Shown piece by piece: positions 1 through 8,848 of a DNA stretch of 64,000 bases. The position numbers and the translations under genes are program-made. How positions within the stretch are numbered: position 1 is the first letter of the stretch; each line of letters starts with the position of its first letter. The notes beneath the pieces are model-generated. The model ran no database searches, had not been told where the DNA came from, and saw only the letters and a list, made by a program, of their open reading frames with translations. This DNA comes from an uncultured Lachnospira sp. Its GTDB lineage: Bacteria; Bacillota; Clostridia; Lachnospirales; Lachnospiraceae. The DNA is taken from positions 4,523-68,522 of the forward strand of contig CAKRIN010000014.1 in assembly GCA_934343805.1 (NCBI GenBank), written 5' to 3'.

Positions 1-18
1 GTTGAGACTGAAGGTATT

Positions 19-51
19 GCCGAATAAATAAACTACATGTAATTATTCGGC
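19..51 (-). terminator. Hairpin at the 3' end of the first gene, weak terminator candidate
   Basis: The arms GCCGAATAA (19-27) and TTATTCGGC (43-51) are perfectly complementary and surround a 15-base loop. The right arm contains the stop codon of the gene that ends at 43. No T-run follows on the minus strand, so termination at this site is only an inference. Confidence 0.35.
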
Positions 52-1212
52 TGTTTTCCACTGTGAGTTATCTGCAATCGAACTCTTATCCATATATACA
101 AGCTTTCCGGATTTCATTCCAAACAGATAATTTTCATCTCCAAAATACACAGTATCCATATTGCTTACATCTAATGTATTAACAAGACTTCCTTTTTTAT
201 CTACAACAAGAATTTTCTTATCTGTCGTTTCAGAAACTTTAGTTGTACTCTTAAATCCATCATTAGACATATAGATATATTGTCCATCATAAGAAAGTGT
301 TGCTGTCTGTATTGTGTCATCTGCCTTATACAGACACTTAACTTTCTTGCCGTTGAGGTTCTGTACATAAAGTCCTTTGCCAACCTCAAAGAAATATAGT
401 TTGCCACTTTCCATATCTATATAATAATCAGAAATATTTCTCTTAGATAATTCTTTTGTTTTTCCTGAATCGTAGTCATAATAATTAAGCTGATGCTCCA
501 TTGTCATCTTTAAGCTTCTCTTATCTACTGACCACTGAAATTCTTCAAAAAGCAGTTTATTACCATAACTCTTTGCATTAATTATTGCACTGTTCTTAGA
601 TTCGTGAGTAAATACATCAGAAGATTCACCGGTTGTCAAATTCACTTTCCTGATTATATTAGTATTATCTTTATCCATCCCTAGTGTTCCAGTATTATCA
701 TATACATATACACAGTTATCATTAAACACCAGTGACAGCGTTGCATCCCCATGATTTTTAACAAGATCAGCTACATCTTTTCTTTCACTTCCATCATTAT
801 TAATCTGAACAAGCTTTGCCATGCTGTCCTCTACACGAACCATAAATATATGTCCATTATAATAATACAATGTCTTTTTTAGATAATCCGCTGTAAATCT
901 TGCATAACAATCATCTGTATCATGTGTGCAGCCGTCTTTAGTACATACTACTGCTGCTGTCTTGCCATCAAATTTCTTTAAGAGCATTCCTTCTCCGCTA
1001 TCCTGAAGATAATAATATCCGTCATCTCCCTTTGCCATATTATGTACGCCCATCTTCCAGTAATTCTGGTTTTCTGTTGCTCCTTTAGTATCGCCAATAT
1101 CCAGTTTGATTAAGTTCTGTTTTCTCTTCTGAGCCAATACTATTACAAGCATAACTACACATATGACAAATATTTCCAGTCCAACAATAATTATTCTTTT
1201 TTTCTTTTCCAT
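43..1212 (-). CDS. Membrane-anchored propeller-like protein of unknown function
   Basis: This 389-residue protein has a lysine-rich start and one membrane segment at about residues 7-27, with no lipobox, so it is probably an N-terminally anchored surface protein. The rest has repeated short segments of the type 'DGKxxxxY' and 'YDYDSGKTKEL', as in bacterial beta-propellers related to TolB or DUF5050; this is inference from pattern only. A three-cysteine motif (C90, C95, C102, in the stretch CTKDGCTHDTDDC) resembles one seen in many uncharacterised clostridial surface proteins. An AAGGGGG ribosome site supports the start at 1212. It lies 59 bases downstream of the KAP NTPase gene and is probably cotranscribed with it. 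No function can be assigned. Confidence 0.75.
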   Translation of the reverse strand: MEKKKRIIIVGLEIFVICVVMLVIVLAQKRKQNLIKLDIGDTKGATENQNYWKMGVHNMAKGDDGYYYLQDSGEGMLLKKFDGKTAAVVCTKDGCTHDTDDCYARFTADYLKKTLYYYNGHIFMVRVEDSMAKLVQINNDGSERKDVADLVKNHGDATLSLVFNDNCVYVYDNTGTLGMDKDNTNIIRKVNLTTGESSDVFTHESKNSAIINAKSYGNKLLFEEFQWSVDKRSLKMTMEHQLNYYDYDSGKTKELSKRNISDYYIDMESGKLYFFEVGKGLYVQNLNGKKVKCLYKADDTIQTATLSYDGQYIYMSNDGFKSTTKVSETTDKKILVVDKKGSLVNTLDVSNMDTVYFGDENYLFGMKSGKLVYMDKSSIADNSQWKTAE

Positions 1213-1271
1213 AATTATGCCCCCTTTCTGTTATATTTAGTTATACGAAAAAACTGTACAAAAAGTTGACA

Positions 1272-2894
1272 TTATCTCTGTTCTGAATCATATACTACTT
1301 CATCATTATATTTCCATATAACATGAGCCTTTTTATCTTTACTCTTCATAAACTCACATAACTTTCCAACGAATATCATTTTGTCACTAGTACTGCTTGA
1401 TAGTCCGATATATACTGTGTTTCCGGAGTTGTCCTCACATAATTCCTGCCTGTTTCTAAAGAATGCATCATGTCTGTCCTCTTTAGTTAACATTCTCCGC
1501 TCCCATTCAATATAGCTGTCAATCAGATCCTTATTTTCACCAAGGAATTCTTTATACACTTTGACTATGGCATTAGTTGGCGTATCAATCATATTCACAT
1601 TGTCATTAATAATCACCTTATTAATCTTAATTGCTTTTTTTCTTTCTGTCTTTTCCTCAGAAGCAGCCACACTGGTTATTGAAGTCATCTGCAGTACATC
1701 TGTAAGCTGCTTATTAATCTCATCTCTGCCATTGTGGTTTTCTGAAATTCTATTCATAAACAAATCAAGCTTTTTAAGTGCCCTTGTAATATCCTTGATG
1801 TCATCTTCTGTATAATCATCCAGCCCCATATCCGTCAGATATTGAGCTAAATTTTCTTCCGAATCCATATTCTGAAAAAGGTCGTTGACATCCATATACA
1901 CAAGTACTGTGTAAAACTTTGGCTCACACATCTGTATACACAGACTTGCAAATGTAAGTGCATTATCAAGTTTTATATCTGTCTTCTTATTAAAGGCCTC
2001 ATTAACACTTTGTATCAGGAAGAAAGAATTAGCCAGTCTTTTATATGCTCTTGGATTATATACTAATTCACTGCCTATATAATCTGCAAGTGCATCAATA
2101 TCCTGTTCCATAACAGAACCCTCTACAGTCTGTCTTACTAGCTTGTTCAGACTGTAATGTTCAACTGGCAGTCTGAAAGGTAACTGTATTATTTTATCAA
2201 AAAAGCTTCGGCATTTTTCCTGTGATACATTCTCGCCATACTTACTTCTTACGCCATTAACAACAACATCATAATCAATAGCAAGAACAAATATACATTT
2301 TTCAACATCCATAAATATCTTTATTACTTCCAGTAATTCAACAGCTATACCTGGTGTAAGTCTGTCCAGATCATCAATAAATATAACTATTCGTCCATCG
2401 CTGCCAACTTCGGAATCAATCATTTTTCTGAATTCTTCTTTTAAATTCTCAACGCTTTCCATCTTTTCTTCTTGCTTTTTGAAGTAATCCCCGATATCAA
2501 TTCCAACATTTTCTTTGACAACATTATTTATAAGACTTGTTCCAAGCTTCTGTATACTAGCCATAATGTTCTTTGCTTTTTCCTGATGGTCGCAACATTT
2601 CTTTACAAGTGTATTCACAAATGATAAGTACAAATCATCTGCCATACTAAACTGGGAATACTGCCATGTATTAAAGTATACGCATTTAATTTTATCCTCT
2701 TTTTCAAGTTTCTTCTGAAGCATATTAATCGTAGATGTTTTTCCTGTTCCCCAGTCGCCCTGTATTGCAATTGACATTGGTGTCGGACACTTCTTAATAA
2801 ACTTCTGTAACCCATCTACATACTTCACAATATCAAGTTGATCGTCTTTTTCTGAAATACATGGGATATCTGTCACTCCTATTGATTTTGCCAT
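1272..2894 (-). CDS. KAP-family P-loop NTPase
   Basis: The 540-residue product has a Walker A motif GDWGTGKT at residues 46-53 and a Walker B motif IVIFIDDLDRL near residues 169-179. The conserved stretch FNTWQYS follows the first strand, as expected for KAP NTPases (named for Kidins220/ARMS and PifA). These proteins usually act at membranes or in phage exclusion, but the inserted membrane segments found in many members are not obvious here, so it may be cytoplasmic. The C-terminal third (about 360-540) is unassigned. A GGAGGG ribosome site precedes the ATG. The only partner in the same direction is the anchored protein downstream. A defence role is possible, but nothing here shows it. Confidence 0.85.
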   Translation of the reverse strand: MAKSIGVTDIPCISEKDDQLDIVKYVDGLQKFIKKCPTPMSIAIQGDWGTGKTSTINMLQKKLEKEDKIKCVYFNTWQYSQFSMADDLYLSFVNTLVKKCCDHQEKAKNIMASIQKLGTSLINNVVKENVGIDIGDYFKKQEEKMESVENLKEEFRKMIDSEVGSDGRIVIFIDDLDRLTPGIAVELLEVIKIFMDVEKCIFVLAIDYDVVVNGVRSKYGENVSQEKCRSFFDKIIQLPFRLPVEHYSLNKLVRQTVEGSVMEQDIDALADYIGSELVYNPRAYKRLANSFFLIQSVNEAFNKKTDIKLDNALTFASLCIQMCEPKFYTVLVYMDVNDLFQNMDSEENLAQYLTDMGLDDYTEDDIKDITRALKKLDLFMNRISENHNGRDEINKQLTDVLQMTSITSVAASEEKTERKKAIKINKVIINDNVNMIDTPTNAIVKVYKEFLGENKDLIDSYIEWERRMLTKEDRHDAFFRNRQELCEDNSGNTVYIGLSSSTSDKMIFVGKLCEFMKSKDKKAHVIWKYNDEVVYDSEQR

Positions 2895-3013
2895 CTTTCG
2901 TTCCCTCCATATTTTATTTTAACGCATAATTTTTTTTATTATAGCACACAATATGCTAAATGTTTTGTCAAATGTGTTATTATATACGCATCAGATTATT
3001 GGAGGTAATTCTT

Positions 3014-4225
3014 ATGCAAGCCTATGAACGCTTATTAAAATATATTTCATTCCGTACACCTAGTGATGAGAACAGTACATCTGTGCCTTCCTCTGAGTGC
3101 CAGTTTGAATTAGCAGAATATCTTGAAAATGAAATGAAAGGATTGAATTTATCGGACATAATACTTGATGACAAATGTTATCTGTATGCAAAGCTTCCTG
3201 CCACAAAAGGTCATGAAGATGCCCCTGCTATTGGGTTTATTGCACATATGGATACTGTGTCCGATTATTGCAGTCATAATATCACGCCTGTTATAACTCA
3301 TAATTATAATGGAGAAAAACTCTCTCTTCCTGCCGGTATAACTCTTAATCCGGATGTGTTTCCACATTTAAAAAATCTTAAAGGACGTACACTTATAACA
3401 TCTGATGGCAGTACTATTCTTGGTGCTGATGACAAGGCCGGCATCGCTGAAATCCTTACGCTTATTGAATGTCTGCAAAGCAACGACATTCCTCACGGAA
3501 CAATCTGTGTTGCATTTACTCCAGATGAAGAAATAGGTATGGGAGCTGAACATTTTAATGTACAGCAATTTGGTGCAAAATATGCTTATACAATTGATGG
3601 CGATACCGAAGGCGAAATTCAATACGAGAACTTCAATGCATGCAAAGCTGATTTTGATATAAAAGGCTTTAATGTTCATCCCGGTTCTGCCAAAGACACC
3701 ATGATCAACGCAAGCCTTGTAGCAATGGAAATCAATAATGCACTCCCATCTATGGAAACACCAAGAGGTACAGAAAATTACGAAGGTTTCTATCACCTTA
3801 TAAGTATGTCTGGTGATGTAAGTGAAGCACATCTTAATTATATAGTGAGGGATCATGATAAGAACTCTTTTGAAGCAAGAAAAGCTACCCTCAGATTAAT
3901 AGAAAAGAATCTGAACGATAAATGGGGTAACGGAACTGTCACTCTCACAATTAAAGATCAGTACAAAAATATGTCCGAAATAATTCAATCGTGCATGAAC
4001 CTTATTGATAACGCCAAAAAGGCTTGTGAGCAGGCTGGCATAGCACCTCTGATTCTCCCTATCCGTGGTGGTACAGATGGCTGCCAGCTCAGTTTTAAAG
4101 GTCTTCCTTGCCCTAATCTTGGAACCGGAGGTCACGCCTACCATGGCCCATACGAGCATATTACAGCCGAAGCCATGGATATGACAGTAACAATGCTTAT
4201 CAAGTTAGTTGGAACATTCATATAA
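3014..4225 (+). CDS. pepT: Peptidase T (tripeptide aminopeptidase)
   Basis: This is a 403-residue cytoplasmic M20-family zinc aminopeptidase that removes the N-terminal residue of tripeptides. The metal and catalytic landmarks are all visible: AHMDTVSD, DDKAGIAE, PDEEIGMGAEHF, the dimerisation-domain signature FNVHPGSAKDTMINA, and the C-terminal GGTDGCQLSF and GHAYHGPYEH. Length matches the family. I chose the ATG at 3014 because GGAGG lies 8 bases upstream; an in-frame ATG at 2960 would add 18 residues unlike the family. The gene is divergent from the KAP NTPase and ends 11 bases from the convergent nuclease gene, with no separate terminator visible. Confidence 0.95.
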   Translation: MQAYERLLKYISFRTPSDENSTSVPSSECQFELAEYLENEMKGLNLSDIILDDKCYLYAKLPATKGHEDAPAIGFIAHMDTVSDYCSHNITPVITHNYNGEKLSLPAGITLNPDVFPHLKNLKGRTLITSDGSTILGADDKAGIAEILTLIECLQSNDIPHGTICVAFTPDEEIGMGAEHFNVQQFGAKYAYTIDGDTEGEIQYENFNACKADFDIKGFNVHPGSAKDTMINASLVAMEINNALPSMETPRGTENYEGFYHLISMSGDVSEAHLNYIVRDHDKNSFEARKATLRLIEKNLNDKWGNGTVTLTIKDQYKNMSEIIQSCMNLIDNAKKACEQAGIAPLILPIRGGTDGCQLSFKGLPCPNLGTGGHAYHGPYEHITAEAMDMTVTMLIKLVGTFI

Positions 4226-4236
4226 ATCCCACTAAC

Positions 4237-5169
4237 TTATGGTTTGCACACACTGCAGGGTTCATATCCCATATCAATAAGTTCCTGCCTTTTTCCTTTA
4301 TATTCCTGCCTGTTAGAAGATTTCATGTTCTTGGCACTGCTACATGATTCTTTATGAAACTTTTTAGTATTAGTATTTAATATATAAGTCTGTATATTTG
4401 CAGAATCTGATGCTTCTGAATCACTTTCTGATACAGAAGCATCAAGATGGCTGTTTCCATCAGAATAGTCTATTGATATTCCTGGTTGTACATTGAAGCA
4501 AAATACATTAAACAATATTCCATCACCATTATCTTCAATAGATTTTGCTTCCATCTGCACACCATTTGCGACAAGATTATCTCCTTCAAACACAGGAGTT
4601 ACCCTGTACAACACATGATTATCAGTCTCTTTTATGTAATCGGCTACCATATTTTCAAATGGCAGCATTCCCTCAACATTAAGATATCTTGTTCCTGTTA
4701 TAAGATTCTTCTCATTAGCATTTTCTCCTGTAAGCTGATAACCTATAAGATGACATCTGTTATACAGATAGTTCCCATCCACGTTATCATACTTTACAGT
4801 CTGCCATCCTGAGGGCTTAACCTCTCCGATAGTTCCACGCTTTTCTGTTGGCATCAGATCTCTTCCAATATTAGCGTATGCTGTAGTACATCTTCTAAGT
4901 CCATCAAGTTCTCCATATGTTTCAAACGAATTTGTTGACATGTCCGACTCTGTAAAGTCCGGATTATTATCATTAATTACAGTATAGGCTTTTCCCTGAT
5001 ATTTAAGTGATGTTATATCCGTGGTTTCCGTCTTATCTTCAGTTACCTGCTCTGAATTAATATTTTTCTGTTTTGAAGAACATCCACTGATAAATGTTCC
5101 ATTCACAACTGCCAGCAATATTAATAAAAACCATGTCACACGTCTGAATTCTTTTATCATGCTCCTCAT
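4237..5169 (-). CDS. Lipoprotein DNA/RNA non-specific endonuclease (DNA-entry nuclease type)
   Basis: The 310-residue product has a signal peptide ending in a lipobox (FISGC, acylated Cys about residue 30), so it should sit on the outer face of the membrane. The middle carries the beta-beta-alpha metal nuclease core: NRCHLIGYQL followed by NEKNLITGTRYLN, as in EndA/NucA-type nucleases, where the histidine is the general base. The last 50 residues form a separate small domain (HKESCSSAKNM ... GYEPCSVC) with three cysteines and a histidine, probably a zinc or Ada-like module. The role could be nutrient or DNA-uptake nuclease. The 134-residue gene upstream is only 15 bases away, suggesting one transcript. 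Confidence 0.87.
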   Translation of the reverse strand: MRSMIKEFRRVTWFLLILLAVVNGTFISGCSSKQKNINSEQVTEDKTETTDITSLKYQGKAYTVINDNNPDFTESDMSTNSFETYGELDGLRRCTTAYANIGRDLMPTEKRGTIGEVKPSGWQTVKYDNVDGNYLYNRCHLIGYQLTGENANEKNLITGTRYLNVEGMLPFENMVADYIKETDNHVLYRVTPVFEGDNLVANGVQMEAKSIEDNGDGILFNVFCFNVQPGISIDYSDGNSHLDASVSESDSEASDSANIQTYILNTNTKKFHKESCSSAKNMKSSNRQEYKGKRQELIDMGYEPCSVCKP

Positions 5170-5184
5170 ACAACAAACTCCTAA

Positions 5185-5589
5185 CTACTTTCTTACATAT
5201 CTTTCTTCAGTAATCTTTTCATGTGAATTTCCCGGAAAATCGGTTGAACTCTCCATATTAAACTCTGATAAAAAATCTTTTGGGAATGTAACATCAGATG
5301 GATATTTCCTGTTCCACTTATAAAGAATAATCTCATCTACCATATCCTCATAAGATACTATCTCAGAATCCTCAACAAAACAGAAATCATCCTTTCCGGC
5401 AAATCCAAACTCCTGGTTAACCTCAAGATTATCATAATCGCCAAAAAGCTGCTTACTATAAAGAGACAGCCATAATTTCCTGCCATCAAGCATCTTAATA
5501 ATATGCTCGTTCAGAACACTGTCCTTAGAAACACGTCTGTTATTAAACATAATTCCATAATCATCATCAACAATTGATATAACCTTCAT
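5185..5589 (-). CDS. Conserved hypothetical protein of 134 residues
   Basis: The product begins MKVISIVDDDYGIMFNNRR and has no signal peptide, membrane segment or recognisable catalytic motif. It is acidic, probably soluble and single-domain. I recall similar small proteins in many Lachnospiraceae, sometimes mislabelled as ribonuclease Z, but there is no metallo-beta-lactamase histidine motif here and I do not support that label. A good AAGGAGG site precedes the ATG. It is the first gene of a pair with the lipoprotein nuclease, 15 bases apart. Its promoter must lie in or beyond the GC-rich palindromic block immediately upstream. Confidence 0.75.
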   Translation of the reverse strand: MKVISIVDDDYGIMFNNRRVSKDSVLNEHIIKMLDGRKLWLSLYSKQLFGDYDNLEVNQEFGFAGKDDFCFVEDSEIVSYEDMVDEIILYKWNRKYPSDVTFPKDFLSEFNMESSTDFPGNSHEKITEERYVRK

Positions 5590-5619
5590 AATATCCTCCT
5601 TTTTTGTGTCCGGTAGGGG

Positions 5620-5848
5620 GGCTTGTGCGGATAGGGAATCTGCGTGGAGGTGGGCGTGTCGTTAAGAGTCTGCATGGATTTTGTCCATGTTATCGACACC
5701 GTCCGCAACCGGCGCCCACTCGCCCTCCATGGCTCGGTGAGCGCCTTTTTCGCACATCGTGTGCGAAAATTGCTGCATATCTCACAAAATCCCAGCAGTC
5801 TCTAAACTCCACTTACACCTCCACGCAGATTCCTCATCCGCACAAGCC
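5620..5848. repeat. Large palindromic GC-rich element A
   Basis: Arms of 33 bases at 5620-5652 and 5816-5848 are inverted copies with two or three mismatches. Inside are smaller nested hairpins: GTGTCG/CGACAC (5656-5661 with 5694-5699) closing on CATGGA/TCCATG, and a 10-base-arm palindrome with a 3-base loop at 5747-5769 (TTTTCGCACA / TGTGCGAAAA). Base composition is clearly richer in G+C than the genes around it. No credible protein is encoded on either strand. It could be a structured RNA, a MITE-like element or a long intergenic repeat. Only one copy of this sequence was seen in the window. Confidence 0.75.
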
Positions 5849-5919
5849 ACACCACACCACCACCAAAAACTCCCGTCACACAGCGAGGGAGCAACGCGAC
5901 CAACGCGGAAAGGTAAAAA

Positions 5920-6115
5920 CTCCCCGGGGTGATGGGCTGGGTGAAGTTGTATGGTTTAATTGAAAACCGTGTGAAGACGCCGGTACTTAGTGCGTGGGGA
6001 GAGCCGCCGAAAGGCGGCGAATCCTCACAAACTTAGTACCCGCTGCGTCTTCGCCCGAGCGGGAGCGCGTTTTCAATTAAACCATACAACCTCACCCAGC
6101 CCCCTCTCCGGGGAG
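5920..6115. repeat. Large palindromic GC-rich element B
   Basis: Arms at 5920-5967 and 6069-6115 are inverted copies with only a few differences; the shared core reads TTGTATGGTTTAATTGAAAA on one arm. Further pairs nest inside in register: GAAGACGC (5973-5980) with GCGTCTTC (6045-6052), GGTACT (5982-5987) with AGTACC (6035-6040), and a tight apical hairpin GCCGCC-GAAA-GGCGGC (6003-6018). The whole element folds as one branched rod of almost 200 bases. It lies 72 bases from element A and ends just after the stop codon of the alarmone synthetase gene. The sequence differs from element A, so the two are separate families. Confidence 0.78.
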
Positions 6116-6130
6116 CCAATATACTTTTAC

Positions 6131-6928
6131 TTACTTCTTAAAGGGAAACCTCCCCGATTCCAGTCTCTTCTTAAGCATCACCCCACCTATTGTCTGTGGC
6201 TGCTTAGCCGGACTATTTTCAGCTTCTCTTTCCTCTGCTTCTGCAATTCTGCGGCGAATTTCTTCCATTTTGTTATCCATTGCAGCAATCTGGTCTGCAC
6301 AACTGGACAGTTCTGCGGCAAGCTGTTCTGCCTCAGAATCTGGAATATTCTTCTTATAACGTACCTTATGTTCCACACTTGCCCAGAAATCCATGGCAAT
6401 TGTACGGAGCTGAACCTCAACCTTCATCATTTTCTTTTCATTCTGAAGGAATATCGGTATCTCAATTATAAGGTGAAGACTTCTGTAACCGCTTGGCTTA
6501 GGATTCTTAATATAATCCTTTCTCTCAACAAGCACTACATCGTCCTGCTTTAACAGGCAGTCAGCAAGCATATAGATATCTTCCGGAAAAGAACATATTA
6601 CCCTTACTCCTGCAATATCTCTTATACCCGCCTCAATGCCTTCCATTGTTATAGGAATATTTTTCTTCTTCGCCTTTTTAAATATGCCGTCCATAGACTT
6701 AATCCTGCTCTTGATACTTTCGATAGGATTTCTGTCATACTGTAATGAAAATTCCTCATTAAGCACCTTGAACTTAGTTTCAACCTCCATAATGGCACAT
6801 CTGTAATAAGCCATCAGTGTGTTAAACGGCATAATATTTTCTTTTAATAACTCAAGCATTTCATCAGAAAGTAGATTCTCTTTAATGAATCTTTCCTGCT
6901 CCTGCTTAAGTATCTCTTCTAATAACAT
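6131..6928 (-). CDS. relQ: Small alarmone synthetase, RelQ type (GTP pyrophosphokinase)
   Basis: The 265-residue product carries only a RelA/SpoT synthetase domain, so it should transfer pyrophosphate from ATP to GDP or GTP to make (p)ppGpp and has no hydrolase or TGS/ACT parts. Visible family motifs are IKSRIKSMDGIFKKAKKK, IRDIAGVRVIC, KPSGYRSLHLI and VEVQLRTIAMDFWASVEHK. About 35 residues after the synthetase core form a charged helix and a proline-rich tail. Length and helical N-terminus fit RelQ (YjbM) better than RelP. A GGGG-type ribosome site precedes the ATG. The 3' end abuts palindromic element B, whose outer stem may end the transcript. Confidence 0.9.
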   Translation of the reverse strand: MLLEEILKQEQERFIKENLLSDEMLELLKENIMPFNTLMAYYRCAIMEVETKFKVLNEEFSLQYDRNPIESIKSRIKSMDGIFKKAKKKNIPITMEGIEAGIRDIAGVRVICSFPEDIYMLADCLLKQDDVVLVERKDYIKNPKPSGYRSLHLIIEIPIFLQNEKKMMKVEVQLRTIAMDFWASVEHKVRYKKNIPDSEAEQLAAELSSCADQIAAMDNKMEEIRRRIAEAEEREAENSPAKQPQTIGGVMLKKRLESGRFPFKK

Positions 6929-6955
6929 AGTAACCCCTTTTACCTTCGATGTATC

Positions 6956-7555
6956 TTAAAGTGCCTTCTTAATAGCAGCTAAAAGCTCATCATATGTATC
7001 AAATGCCTCTAATTCTGGATTATCAGCTTTAATTTGCTCTGTACTCTTGAAGAGGAAACCAGCCTTGCTTGCCTTAATCATTCCTAAGTCATTGTGGCTG
7101 TCTCCTGATGCAATAGTATCATAGCCAATAGACTGTAAAGCTTTAACTGTTGTAAGCTTTGACTGCTCACAACGCATCTTGAATCCTGTTATCTCACCAT
7201 TATCAGCAACCTCAAGTGAATTACAGAAAATAGTTGGCCATCCCAGCTTCTTCATAAGTGGAGTAGCAAACTGTGTAAATGTATCTGAAATAATAATAAC
7301 CTGTGTTATGCTTCTTAATTCATCAAGAAACTCCTTAGCTCCAGGAATTGGATCTATCTTAGCAATAGTTTCCTGAATCTCTTTAAGTCCAAGACCATGC
7401 TCCTTAAGGATTCCAAGTCTCCAGTTCATAAGTTTATCGTAATCTGGTTCGTCTCTTGTTGTTCTCTTAAGTTCTGGGATTCCGCTTTCCTTAGCAAATG
7501 CAATCCATATCTCCGGTACAAGAACTCCCTCAAGGTCTAAACATACAATATTCAT
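6956..7555 (-). CDS. thrH: HAD phosphatase, ThrH-like (phosphoserine phosphatase / homoserine phosphotransferase)
   Basis: The 199-residue enzyme has the HAD motifs in order: DLEGVLVPE (nucleophile Asp at the start; the usual DxD is DxE), SDTFTQF, and GDSHNDLGMI. The Asp-Leu-Glu form and overall length match ThrH, which hydrolyses phosphoserine and can pass phosphate to homoserine. The start at 7555 has GAGGAG 8 bases upstream; a longer frame from 7603 adds 16 residues before the natural beginning MNIVCLDLEG. The gene is 27 bases upstream of relQ and probably cotranscribed with it. Confidence 0.88.
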   Translation of the reverse strand: MNIVCLDLEGVLVPEIWIAFAKESGIPELKRTTRDEPDYDKLMNWRLGILKEHGLGLKEIQETIAKIDPIPGAKEFLDELRSITQVIIISDTFTQFATPLMKKLGWPTIFCNSLEVADNGEITGFKMRCEQSKLTTVKALQSIGYDTIASGDSHNDLGMIKASKAGFLFKSTEQIKADNPELEAFDTYDELLAAIKKAL

Positions 7556-7636
7556 ATCATTATCTCCTCGCATAATATTATTATATACACTCATGTATCT
7601 CATATGTGTTTACACACTATATATTATTGTAACCCA

Positions 7637-8800
7637 CTACCTCTCAAAACTCAATATGCCATTTCTAAGTCTTTCAAGTCCATCCATTAAAGTCGTCTTA
7701 GGACATGCAACATTCAGCCTTAAGAAATGCTTTCCGTCCCCGCCAAATCCTTCTCCTGCTGACAAGAAAAGTCCGGTATTCTTTCTTATATATGCTGCAA
7801 GCCTTGTTGAACTGTCTGTGATATTAGACACATCAAGCCAGCAAAGATAAGTTGCATGTGATTCCACCATTGACACTCCCTGAATGTTGTCCTTTATGAA
7901 CTTCTCCGTAATCTGTTTATTCTCATAGATATATTCTCTTAACTGCTCAAGCCATTCCTCTCCCTTAGTAAATGCAGCTATAGCTGCATCCACTGCAAAC
8001 ACATTTGGCTCAGCAACCTCATCAGTATTGATTGCACGCCATACCTTGTGGCGGAGTTTCTCGTCCGGCACACATATTGCTGCTGTCTGTAAGCCTGCCA
8101 TGTTAAATGTTTTCGTAGGTGCTATGCATGTTACAGATATCTTCTTACACACCTCAGAAACACTTGCAAATGGCACATAATCCACGCCCGGATCTGTAAG
8201 CTCACAGTGAATCTCATCAGATATAACAACAACACCATACTTGTAAGCAAGCTCTCCGATATGTGCAAGTTCTTCCCTGCTCCATACATTTCCACCCGGA
8301 TTCTGTGGGTTGCACAGAATAAGAAGTGTTGTCTGTGGATTCTTAAGCTTAACTTCAAGGTCAGCGAAATCTATCACATACTTACCATTCTCATATGCAA
8401 GCTGGCTCTGTAATACATTTCTGCCGTTATTAAGAATACTGTTAAAGAAAATGTTGTATACTGGTGTCATGATTACAACATTCTCTGCTGGTGTTGTGAG
8501 CTTTCTTACAGAGCTTGATATAGCAGGTATAACACCTGTTACAAACATAAGCCAGTCGTCTTCCATCCTGAAATTATGACGTCTTTCCCACCAGCTTGTG
8601 TATGCATCATACCATTCCTTTGATATCTCAGTATAACCATACACACCGAGGTCTGCCTTTTCTTTAATGGCCTCTGTTATCTCAGGTGCCGTCTTAAAAT
8701 CCATATCAGCTACCCACATAGGAAGCTCATTCTCTGCCACATTCCATTTTAAAGAATCCGTATTACGACGGTTCACTACTGTGTCAAAATCATATTTCAT
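7637..8800 (-). CDS. PLP-dependent C-S lyase / aminotransferase, MalY-PatB family
   Basis: The product of about 387 residues is a fold-type I PLP enzyme. Family marks include NELPMWVADMDFKTAPEI near the start, LLLCNPQNPGG-like LLILCNPQNPGG, the sheet-aspartate region VVISDEIHCEL, and the PLP lysine in APTKTFNMAGL. This combination is typical of MalY/PatB cystathionine beta-lyases, which release homocysteine or sulfide from cystathionine or cysteine. I prefer the ATG at 8800 (family-like MKYDFD start); an ATG at 8830 with AAGGAAG upstream is also possible. The DUF3737 gene is just upstream and likely in the same transcript. Confidence 0.88.
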   Translation of the reverse strand: MKYDFDTVVNRRNTDSLKWNVAENELPMWVADMDFKTAPEITEAIKEKADLGVYGYTEISKEWYDAYTSWWERRHNFRMEDDWLMFVTGVIPAISSSVRKLTTPAENVVIMTPVYNIFFNSILNNGRNVLQSQLAYENGKYVIDFADLEVKLKNPQTTLLILCNPQNPGGNVWSREELAHIGELAYKYGVVVISDEIHCELTDPGVDYVPFASVSEVCKKISVTCIAPTKTFNMAGLQTAAICVPDEKLRHKVWRAINTDEVAEPNVFAVDAAIAAFTKGEEWLEQLREYIYENKQITEKFIKDNIQGVSMVESHATYLCWLDVSNITDSSTRLAAYIRKNTGLFLSAGEGFGGDGKHFLRLNVACPKTTLMDGLERLRNGILSFER

Positions 8801-8848
8801 TATCAGATTTCCCTTCTTATCGTCTTTCATGACTTCCTTGTTCGACTT

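Noticed and set aside
1272..2894. KAP NTPase as a phage-defence island
   Set aside because: There is no neighbouring nuclease, integrase or other defence gene; the only partner is a propeller-like surface protein, so the claim is not supported.
5604..6553. Plus-strand open frames of 119 and 187 codons across the GC-rich block
   Set aside because: They run through inverted-repeat arms and into the antisense strand of the alarmone synthetase gene, have no ribosome site and give low-complexity, non-protein-like sequence.
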